From Comamonadaceae bacterium (GTDB taxonomy: Bacteria; Pseudomonadota; Gammaproteobacteria; Burkholderiales; Burkholderiaceae_C), in assembly GCA_947451445.1 (NCBI GenBank), contig CANFZJ010000128.1:1-8226 (forward strand): a stretch of DNA of 8,226 nucleotides, given 5' to 3'. The notes beneath the pieces were generated by a model. It was not told where the DNA came from, ran no database searches, and was given only the letters and a program-made list of their open reading frames with translations. A program made the translations under genes and the position numbers. Positions 1-5,903 of this stretch are shown in pieces (the first letter of the stretch is position 1; each line of letters opens with the position of its first letter).

Positions 1-57
1 AAAAGCAAAAACAATGCCGCCATTTGTGGCACGGATATTGCCCTCTTGCCTGCATGA
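1..57 (+). CDS. Possible C-terminal end of an upstream gene (partial)
   Basis: Frame 1 is open from the window edge for 18 codons and stops at TGA 55-57. The visible tail ends in CGTDIALLPA. The stop shares bases with the ATG of the ABC ATPase gene (ATGA, 54-57), the usual geometry of translationally coupled genes in one operon. That overlap is the only real support: 18 residues are too few to recognise a family, and another frame here is also open. If real, it would be the partner gene preceding the ATPase, for example a permease, binding protein or quinoprotein, but this is a guess. Confidence 0.35.
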   Translation, partial: KSKNNAAICGTDIALLPA

Positions 58-785
58 ACCACCCTCTGCTGCGCACCACCCCACTGCACAAGTCCTATGC
101 AGGAAAACCCGCACTCAAAGGCGTCAGCCTGCAATTGCACGCCGGGGAGCTGGTGGTCTTGCTAGGGGCCAACGGCGCGGGCAAATCCACATGGCTGCAG
201 CTGCTGACCGGCTTATTCAGCCCGGACCAGGGCCAGATCGAGGTACTTGGCCACAACATGCAGACCCATGCCAGCCGCGCACTCGCGGGCCTGGGGGTGG
301 TGTTTCAGCAAAGCGCACTGGACCTGGACTTGACGGTGCAGGCCAACCTGCTGTTCCACACCGACCTGCACGGCCTGCCACGCAACGTGGCCCGCCAGCG
401 CATTACCGAAGGCCTGGACACCATGGGCCTGGCCGCACAGGCCCACAGCGTGGTGCGCAGCCTGTCCGGTGGCACCCGGCGCAAGGTAGAGCTGGTGCGC
501 GCCCTGCTGCACCACCCGCAGGTGCTGCTGATGGACGAAGCCACCGTGGGCCTGGACCCTGCATCCCGCCAGCAACTGCTGGCCCGCGTGCGCAACCTGG
601 CCACCCAGCACGGCATGGCCGTGCTGTGGGCGACCCATCTGCTGGAAGAGACCAAAGTCGCGGACAAGCTCATCCTATTGGACAGGGGGGAGGTACGCTT
701 TGCAGGCTCGCCGGACCAATTTTTGGCCCAGGCAGCAGGCAAGGATTTGCAGGAAGAAGTGCTGAAAATACTGAATCCGGCGTAA
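54..785 (+). CDS. ABC transporter ATP-binding protein (PQQ/alcohol-oxidation-associated type)
   Basis: A 243-residue nucleotide-binding subunit of an ABC transporter, acting on the cytoplasmic face of the inner membrane and hydrolysing ATP to drive a separate permease. All ATPase motifs are visible: Walker A GANGAGKST (38-46), Q-loop FQQ (84-86), signature LSGGT (137-141), Walker B VLLMDEA (157-163, catalytic E162), D-loop GLD (166-168) and switch H195. The length fits a single-domain ATPase with no fused membrane segment. The run FQQSALDLDLTV after the Q-loop and VLWATHL at the switch recall, from memory, ATPases encoded beside PQQ-dependent alcohol dehydrogenases; this subfamily call is inference, and a general drug or Na+ export ATPase is possible. 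The start at ATG 54 is chosen because the protein then begins like its family and overlaps the upstream stop as ATGA. An in-frame TTG at 24 is less likely. No Shine-Dalgarno is evident, in keeping with coupling. No permease follows; the next gene is convergent. Confidence 0.88.
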   Translation: MNHPLLRTTPLHKSYAGKPALKGVSLQLHAGELVVLLGANGAGKSTWLQLLTGLFSPDQGQIEVLGHNMQTHASRALAGLGVVFQQSALDLDLTVQANLLFHTDLHGLPRNVARQRITEGLDTMGLAAQAHSVVRSLSGGTRRKVELVRALLHHPQVLLMDEATVGLDPASRQQLLARVRNLATQHGMAVLWATHLLEETKVADKLILLDRGEVRFAGSPDQFLAQAAGKDLQEEVLKILNPA

Positions 786-806
786 AGGTGTACACGCGCC
801 AAGTCC

Positions 807-875
807 CCCCAAAACCCCGGCACACCATGCATGGCGACAACCTCGGTGGACTGAACAGTGAACCGGGATTTGGGG
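807..875. repeat. Imperfect inverted repeat between convergent genes
   Basis: Arms at 807-820 (CCCCAAAACCCCGG) and 863-875 (CCGGGATTTGGGG) can pair over 12 Watson-Crick positions, with one mismatch and one bulged A, around a 42-base loop that contains the palindrome CCATGCATGG (825-834). It lies between the stops of the ABC ATPase and the diguanylate cyclase. It lacks a T-tract, so it is not a standard intrinsic terminator. It may be a weak bidirectional termination or RNA-stabilising structure, or chance. Confidence 0.25.
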
Positions 876-952
876 AAGTTTGGACGCGCCACCGGTGCCT
901 ACCCAATCGCCCTAATTCCCAGCGTGTGGAGTCCTCGGCGTCTGGCCAGAAA

Positions 953-3112
953 CTAACAGCCCAGCTGCCGCCCCTTACCGGCAGCCTTGGCGCCCAAGAG
1001 TTTGGCATCTGCCCGCTCGACAATATCCGCCCAACCGCGGGCAGGGTCCGTACCGAATGCAACGCCCACACTGGCGCCGATTTCGAGGAGGACGTTGTTC
1101 ACTTTAAACGGAGCTTGGGCGGCACCAATCACTTTATCCGCCACAATTCTCGCGCCGGCCAGCTCCTTGACCCCTGCCAGGGCAATCGCAAACTCGTCCC
1201 CGCCAAGGCGGGCCACGGCATCCAACGGGCGGACCAGATGGCTCAGTCGTTTGGCAAACGCCTGGAGCACACCATCTCCCGTAGCGTGCCCATGCCGATC
1301 ATTGACCAACTTGAATCCATCGAGGTCGATATACAGCAGCGCCAAGGATGCACCGCCTCCCTCGCGCAAATTGCGTTCCAGATACTGCTCAAAGCCCGCC
1401 CGATTCAGCAGCCCGGTCAAAGGGTCGAGTCTAGACAACTCGCGCAGCCTCGAAACCTCTTGCTTTTGTTGTGTGACGTCCTGGGTCACCACGACAAACC
1501 CGTCCAACACATCCGTACTCAACCGCAACGGCACATAGCTAAGCGATACATGCTTGGCACCTTCGATTTCCGGGTAGTCCAGCTCAAAAACCACCGCCTC
1601 GCCGGCAAATGCCCGTTGAATCCAAGGCCAGCGGCGCTCGAATTCATGCTCGCCCAACACATCGCGCGCCATAAAACCGAGGATACGGTCCCGCGTGCGA
1701 CCACAAGAACGCTCGAATGCACTATTCACAAAACGATACCGCCCCTGCAGATCCACGACAGCCACAGTCGCGGGAATAGCCTCCGTCACCAAACCCAGCG
1801 TGGCAGTCTGGGCCGCTACGCTGTGCTCCAGATGCTTGCGCTCTGTCACATCCTGGAACGCGCCTATCAGCCGAATCGGCTTTCCCGCGTCGTATTCAAC
1901 CTCGCCCACCGAATGCACCCAGATAGAACGCCCTGCCGCCGTCACCAGAGGGAGTTCAAGGTCCCACGGTTCACCGCGTTCGATCGCGGTAGCCACCGCG
2001 CTTTGAATGGTGACGCGCGCGTCAACCGTATAGAAAGCGATAGCAGTGTCGAGCGAGGGCTTGTAGTCCGGTGCGACTTCGTGAATTCGCCGTGTTTCGT
2101 CAGACCAAGTCAACACGCTACTGAGCAGGTCCAGCTCCCAACCACCGACACCCGCCACGCGGCCCGTTCGGTACAAGAACGCCTGGCTTGCCCGCAATTC
2201 TTCTTCAGTCCGTTTGCGTTCGCTGATGTCCCGGCCTACGGAATGCAGTAGCACGTTGCCATATGCATCCCGTTGTATGCCGTTTGTCCACGCAACCCAT
2301 CGTTCAGATCCATCGGCAGCAACCATACGGTTTTCGCCCGATACGCCTTGCCCGGTTTGCACAACGTCCTTCAGCAAGCTACGGACCGCCTCTCGGTCTG
2401 CAGGCTCAACAAAGTCAAACAAGCTTTTGCCCACCATGTCGCCCGGGACCTTTCCGAAGTGCCTGGCATAGGCCGGATTGACGTAGGTAAGCTCACCGTT
2501 AGGTCGTGCCAACGAAATCAGCTCCACCTGGTCCTCGACGATGGCCCGGTAGTGCGATTCACTATGGCTCAGTACGCGTTCGTATTCGCTTCGCACCGAC
2601 AGCGACTTGATGAGCAAATCGCGCCGCATCACCAGGGCATCGCTCGCAACAACCGCGAGTGCATCCAGCATCTGCAGCTGCGTGCCCGTGAGCTTGCGCA
2701 TCTGCCGGTCGATAACACACAGCGTACCCACACGCTCACCACCGGACAGTACCAACGGTGCCCCTGCGTAGAACCGGATGTCCGGGCTGGCCGTCACCAG
2801 CGGGTTATCAACGAAGCGGGGGTCTTGGGTTGCATCGGGCACTTCGAACACGGAGTCGCGCAGAATCGCGTGGGCGCAAAAGGCGATCTCGCGTGGCGTC
2901 TCGGTGACGCCATGCAGTCCGACGTTGGCCTTGAACCATTGGCGCTCCTGATCAATCAGGCTCATCAAGGCGATGGGCGTACCACAGACTTCCGCAGCCA
3001 TTCTTGCAATGCTGTCAAAGATCGGCTCAGGGCCGCTGTCCAGCACCAGCAGTCTTCGCAATGCAGCCAATCGGTTCGGCTCGTCGGGGCTCAGGGGCGC
3101 GGCTTGGGTCAT
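953..3112 (-). CDS. GAF-PAS-PAS-PAS-GGDEF diguanylate cyclase
   Basis: A 719-residue soluble signalling protein predicted to make cyclic di-GMP from two GTP. Domain order: N-terminal GAF (about 10-165; FDSIARMAAEVC and QWFKANVGL are typical of the class that starts this way), PAS 1 (about 185-300, ending SVGRDISERKR), PAS 2 (about 310-427, containing GGWELDL, ending DVTERKH), PAS 3 (about 435-550, ending VTQDVTQQK), then GGDEF (about 555-719). The cyclase signature DPLTGLLNR is at 563-571, metal- and base-contacting residues are in the IDLDGFKLVND stretch (about 595-605), and GGDEF is at 637-641. RPLD at 628-631, five residues upstream, is an intact product-inhibition site. No membrane segment, HAMP or EAL domain is visible, so sensing should be cytoplasmic. 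The usual Tyr of the LY-x-AK motif near the end is Leu (ADAKLLGAKAAGKGR). ATG 3112 is preferred because the GAF family starts close to it; an in-frame GTG at 3151 would add 13 residues. Neither has a good Shine-Dalgarno. Confidence 0.92.
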   Translation of the reverse strand: MTQAAPLSPDEPNRLAALRRLLVLDSGPEPIFDSIARMAAEVCGTPIALMSLIDQERQWFKANVGLHGVTETPREIAFCAHAILRDSVFEVPDATQDPRFVDNPLVTASPDIRFYAGAPLVLSGGERVGTLCVIDRQMRKLTGTQLQMLDALAVVASDALVMRRDLLIKSLSVRSEYERVLSHSESHYRAIVEDQVELISLARPNGELTYVNPAYARHFGKVPGDMVGKSLFDFVEPADREAVRSLLKDVVQTGQGVSGENRMVAADGSERWVAWTNGIQRDAYGNVLLHSVGRDISERKRTEEELRASQAFLYRTGRVAGVGGWELDLLSSVLTWSDETRRIHEVAPDYKPSLDTAIAFYTVDARVTIQSAVATAIERGEPWDLELPLVTAAGRSIWVHSVGEVEYDAGKPIRLIGAFQDVTERKHLEHSVAAQTATLGLVTEAIPATVAVVDLQGRYRFVNSAFERSCGRTRDRILGFMARDVLGEHEFERRWPWIQRAFAGEAVVFELDYPEIEGAKHVSLSYVPLRLSTDVLDGFVVVTQDVTQQKQEVSRLRELSRLDPLTGLLNRAGFEQYLERNLREGGGASLALLYIDLDGFKLVNDRHGHATGDGVLQAFAKRLSHLVRPLDAVARLGGDEFAIALAGVKELAGARIVADKVIGAAQAPFKVNNVLLEIGASVGVAFGTDPARGWADIVERADAKLLGAKAAGKGRQLGC

Positions 3113-3455
3113 CGTTGCTACAGGTTCAATAGGTGGTCTTTTGGGGGACACATTCCATCATGGGTACTCCAGTGCCGGCATGGGAAAAGCACCACTTAGG
3201 AGTCTTGCAGGCGAGTTGGCACCTGTCATTTTCCTCAGTTTCTACCGTAAAGATATACCTGATCGACCCGAGCAGCCGGATGGCTACACCCCGACGCCCT
3301 TTGCATTGCAATGGGTATTGGTCGGCATCTTCGATCCCATGCCTACCTATTCATCTAGCGTGACAGTACGGAATAGTTCGCCAAGATGAAAAATAAATTG
3401 GAATCACTCGATACCGGATGGTTGAAACCATGTATTTTTCTTAAAACACGTAAAA
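3113..3455. other. Intergenic stretch upstream of the diguanylate cyclase, no gene supported
   Basis: About 343 bases separate the cyclase start from the tRNA-Ser terminator. Short open frames exist here, the longest about 61 codons on the minus strand at 3126-3311, but none has a recognisable product, a ribosome binding site or family-like composition. The part nearest the tRNA (about 3380-3457) is clearly more AT-rich than the rest. It holds two small dyads: CATTGCAATG at 3304-3313, and ATGGTT-GA-AACCAT at 3418-3431. The cyclase promoter should lie in this stretch, but I could not pick a convincing -35/-10 pair. Confidence 0.5.
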
Positions 3456-3485
3456 AAGCGCGCTATCTGTGAAGATAGCGCGCTT
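3452..3485 (-). terminator. Intrinsic terminator after tRNA-Ser
   Basis: A 13-bp perfect stem (3473-3485 with 3456-3468) closes a 4-base loop (3469-3472) and includes an 11-bp core, GCGCGCTATCT and its complement. On the minus strand the GC-rich stem is followed by six T (complement of AAAAAA 3452-3457). It begins a few bases after the CCA end of tRNA-Ser, so it ends the tRNA transcript and any read-through from serS. Confidence 0.93.
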
Positions 3486-3489
3486 AATC

Positions 3490-3577
3490 TGGCGGAAAGG
3501 GTGGGATTCGAACCCACGGTACCTTGCGGTACGCCTGATTTCGAGTCAGGTACATTCGGCCACTCTGCCACCTTTCC
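3490..3577 (-). tRNA. tRNA-Ser (anticodon CGA)
   Basis: An 88-base class II tRNA with an encoded CCA end. The acceptor stem pairs GGAAAGG (3571-3577) with CCTTTCC, followed by discriminator G and CCA (3490-3492). The D-stem is GCA/TGT with the conserved GG in the loop. The anticodon stem CCTGA/TCAGG encloses loop CTCGAAA with anticodon CGA (3541-3543 on the plus strand), which reads UCG. The long variable arm (GTACC-GCAA-GGTAC) is the mark of serine tRNAs and, with discriminator G, fits SerS recognition. The T-arm is GTGGG-TTCGAAT-CCCAC. It follows its own synthetase gene by 52 bases. A weak private promoter is conceivable in that gap (TTGCTA, 18 bases, GATAAC on the minus strand), but co-transcription with serS is as likely. 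Confidence 0.97.
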
Positions 3578-3594
3578 TGGTGTTCTCTTGTTAT

Positions 3595-3616
3595 CTAACC
3601 CAGTGGCCCAGGTTAG
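3595..3616 (-). other. Hairpin between serS and tRNA-Ser
   Basis: On the minus strand, CTAACC and GGTTAG pair as the outer six base pairs. The stem continues through two G-U wobbles and one G-C pair to a 4-base loop, giving 9 bp in all. No T-tract follows, so it should not terminate transcription. If serS and the tRNA are co-transcribed, it sits where the precursor would have to be cut ahead of the tRNA 5' end, and it could mark the 3' end of the serS mRNA. Role inferred only. Confidence 0.35.
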
Positions 3617-3629
3617 CAAGCCCTGGATT

Positions 3630-4949
3630 CTAGCCCAGTTTCTGAAGACCGCCCAAATAGGGCTGCAGTACGGCGGGCACGCTGACAGAGCCATCGGCGT
3701 TTTGGTAGTTTTCCAACACCGCGACCAGGGCACGGCCCACGGCCAAGCCGGAGCCGTTCAGGGTGTGCAGCAGCTCGTTTTTGCCCTGCGCATTTTTAAA
3801 CCGGGCTTGCAGGCGGCGGGACTGGAAGGCTTCGCAGTTGGAGATAGAGCTGATTTCGCGGTAGGTGTTCTGCGCGGGCAACCACACTTCCAGGTCGTAG
3901 GTTTTGGCTGCACCAAAACCCATGTCGCCGGTACACAGAGACATTACGCGGTATGGCAGACCCAGCTTTTGCAGAATGGCTTCGGCGTGGCCGGTCATCT
4001 GCTCCAGCGCTTCGTAGCTGGTGTCGGGGTGGACGATTTGCACCATTTCCACCTTGTCGAACTGGTGCTGGCGGATCAACCCACGGGTGTCGCGCCCGGC
4101 GCTACCGGCTTCGGAACGGAAACACGGCGTGTGGGCCGTCAATTTGATCGGTAACGCCGACTCGGCCACGATGCTGTCGCGCACGAAGTTGGTCAACGGC
4201 ACTTCGCTGGTGGGAATCAAGTACAGCGCGCTGTTATCAGGTACTTCTTCACCGTCTTGCCCGCCTTTTTTGGCAGCGAACAAGTCGCCTTCAAACTTAG
4301 GCAGTTGGCCGGTACCGCGCATGGAGTCGGCGTTGACGATGTAAGGCACGTAGCATTCGGTATAACCGTGCTCTGTCGTTTGTACGTCCAACATGAACTG
4401 CGCCAACGCACGGTGCAGGCGGGCAATGGGGCCTTGCATGACGGTAAAGCGCGAGCCGGTGAGTTTCACGCCCATGGCAAAGTCCAAGCCCAACGGTTCG
4501 CCCAGGTCCACATGGTCTTTAGCTGCGAAATTCATAGCACTTGGCGCCCGCTCGGCGGGGCTCCAGCTGCGTACCACGACGTTACCGGATTCGTCCGCAC
4601 CGACGGGCACACTGGCGTGCGGCAGGTTGGGTACGGCCAGCAACAGGCTTTGCAGCTCGGCTTGCAACTGCTCCAGGCGCACGGCCGAGCTTTCCAATTC
4701 GTCTTTGATGGATGCGACGGCAGCCATCACGTCGTCCACGCTTTCACCCTTGGCTTTGCGCTGGCCGATCTGCTTGCTCAAGGAGTTGCGTTGGGCTTGC
4801 AGTTCTTCGCTGCGGGTCTGGATGGTTTTGCGCTCGGACTCCAGGGCTTTGAACGCGTCCACGCTCAGGAAGGCCTGGGGATTTTTGCGGGTTTGCAGTC
4901 GGGCGACGACGGCATCGAGATCTTTGCGGAGGGTTGTGATGTCTAGCAT
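3630..4949 (-). CDS. serS: Serine--tRNA ligase
   Basis: Seryl-tRNA synthetase, a cytoplasmic homodimeric class II enzyme that activates serine with ATP and loads it onto tRNA-Ser (and tRNA-Sec where present). The 439 residues match the usual bacterial length of about 425-440. The N-terminal region (about 25-105) is charged and heptad-rich, as expected of the long antiparallel coiled coil that grips the variable arm of tRNA-Ser. The catalytic core follows: TSE serine-binding motif (247-249), motif 2 around CFRSEAGSAGRDTRGL with R278 and E280, then HQFDKVE, and motif 3 NGSGLAVGRALVAVLEN (398-414) with ATP-contacting R406. The start MLDITTLRKD is the canonical N-terminus. The 15-base gap after the dehydratase stop is AT-rich and has no Shine-Dalgarno, so translation may depend on coupling or an unstructured leader. 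The cognate tRNA-Ser gene follows immediately. Confidence 0.98.
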   Translation of the reverse strand: MLDITTLRKDLDAVVARLQTRKNPQAFLSVDAFKALESERKTIQTRSEELQAQRNSLSKQIGQRKAKGESVDDVMAAVASIKDELESSAVRLEQLQAELQSLLLAVPNLPHASVPVGADESGNVVVRSWSPAERAPSAMNFAAKDHVDLGEPLGLDFAMGVKLTGSRFTVMQGPIARLHRALAQFMLDVQTTEHGYTECYVPYIVNADSMRGTGQLPKFEGDLFAAKKGGQDGEEVPDNSALYLIPTSEVPLTNFVRDSIVAESALPIKLTAHTPCFRSEAGSAGRDTRGLIRQHQFDKVEMVQIVHPDTSYEALEQMTGHAEAILQKLGLPYRVMSLCTGDMGFGAAKTYDLEVWLPAQNTYREISSISNCEAFQSRRLQARFKNAQGKNELLHTLNGSGLAVGRALVAVLENYQNADGSVSVPAVLQPYLGGLQKLG

Positions 4950-4964
4950 GGAAGTATTTTAATT

Positions 4965-5903
4965 TCAGGCCAAAGTGGCCGGATCGACGTTGCCGCCGCA
5001 CAGAATCAGCGCCACGCTTTCGTCTGCTCGCGGCTGGTAGATGCCGGTTTGCAGGGCTGCCAGCCCCAGTGCCGCGCCCGGCTCCACGGCCAAGCGCAGC
5101 TCTTTCCAGAGCCAACGTTGGGCCGCCAGAATCGCCGCGTCGGGCAGCAGCAAGGCATCTTTGACATGGCGCTGGGTGATGTCCCACCCGAGCTGACCAA
5201 TGCGCTTGGCTCCCAGCGAATCGGCGGCGATACCGCCCACGGCCACATCCACCGGCTGGCCTGCGAGCCGGGCACTGTGGAGCGTGGGTGCCCGCTCGGG
5301 CTCCAGTGCAACGACGCGGCTGCGTTGTGCAAACCAAGCAGCAATCCCGCCAATCAAGCCGCCGCCGCCCACGCTGACCAGCACGCTGTCAGGCAGGCCG
5401 CCCTGGTCTTCGATTTCTGCCGCCAGCGTTCCCGCACCCGCCAGCACTTCGGGCTGGTCGTAGGCGTGGGTCAGCAGTGCGCCAGTCGCCTGCTGACGCG
5501 CCATGCAGGCCTCAAAAGCTTCGGAATAAACCGCGCCGGTAACAACCACCTCCGCACCTAATTCACGCAGCCGGGCACGCTTGGCTTCGGGCGAGACGGT
5601 GGGCACAAAAACTTCGCAGCGCACGCCCAGGGCTTGTGCTGCTGCCGCCGTAGCGATGCCCGCGTTGCCGCCCGAGGCGATGACCACACCCATCTCGGGG
5701 ATGGGGTTGGCCAGCAGCCGGTTCAGCATGCCGCGCGCCTTGAAGCTGCCGCCGACCTGTAAATGTTCGAGCTTGAGCCAGACTTCGGCGCAGTCCACAC
5801 CCAGCGTCGCGCCCGGCACTTTCCACAGCGGCGTTTTACGTAAAAAAGGCTGCTGGCGCAGGTGGAATCTGCGCAAGGCGCTATCAATTTCAGAGCTATT
5901 CAT
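4965..5903 (-). CDS. Serine/threonine dehydratase-like PLP-dependent enzyme
   Basis: A 312-residue fold-type II pyridoxal-phosphate enzyme, most like threonine/serine dehydratases, which deaminate threonine to 2-oxobutanoate or serine to pyruvate plus ammonia in the cytoplasm. GGSFKARG (51-58) holds the PLP-binding lysine K55. ASGGNAG (76-82) is the substrate/cofactor loop, SVGGGGLIGG (177-186) the glycine-rich phosphate-binding loop, EPGAA (274-278) follows, and CGGN (302-305) lies near the PLP ring nitrogen. There is no C-terminal ACT-like domain, so this is not long-form biosynthetic IlvA with isoleucine feedback; the length suits catabolic dehydratases or serine racemase-like proteins. 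Exact substrate, dehydratase versus racemase, cannot be settled here. The ATG at 5901-5903 is fixed by a GGAGG five bases upstream and by the family N-terminus; the frame stays open another 62 codons upstream, but that part is shadow of dnaB. It overlaps dnaB by 8 bases and precedes serS by 15. Confidence 0.9.
   Translation of the reverse strand: MNSSEIDSALRRFHLRQQPFLRKTPLWKVPGATLGVDCAEVWLKLEHLQVGGSFKARGMLNRLLANPIPEMGVVIASGGNAGIATAAAAQALGVRCEVFVPTVSPEAKRARLRELGAEVVVTGAVYSEAFEACMARQQATGALLTHAYDQPEVLAGAGTLAAEIEDQGGLPDSVLVSVGGGGLIGGIAAWFAQRSRVVALEPERAPTLHSARLAGQPVDVAVGGIAADSLGAKRIGQLGWDITQRHVKDALLLPDAAILAAQRWLWKELRLAVEPGAALGLAALQTGIYQPRADESVALILCGGNVDPATLA

Noticed and set aside
14..2251. A 745-codon open frame on the plus strand across the ABC ATPase and the diguanylate cyclase
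   Set aside because: It is out of frame over a clear ABC ATPase and antisense to a clear GGDEF protein. Its translation is rich in Arg, Pro, Gln, His and Gly with no domain. Long false frames of this kind are expected in GC-rich coding DNA.
3126..3311. A 61-codon minus-strand frame in the gap before the diguanylate cyclase
   Set aside because: No ribosome binding site, no recognisable family, and it runs into the cyclase start region in another frame. A small protein cannot be excluded, but nothing supports one.
3113..3455. A c-di-GMP (GEMM-type) riboswitch in the long leader of the diguanylate cyclase
   Set aside because: A 343-base leader in front of a c-di-GMP enzyme invites the idea, but I could not find the conserved GEMM core or its tetraloop-receptor pattern on the minus strand.
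3450..3577. tRNA-Ser as an integration site for a genomic island covering the left half
   Set aside because: I saw no second copy of the tRNA 3' end in the window, no integrase and no phage or plasmid genes. The tRNA is intact and directly followed by its terminator.
4257..4946. A 229-codon plus-strand frame opposite serS
   Set aside because: Antisense shadow of the serS coding sequence, with no independent support.
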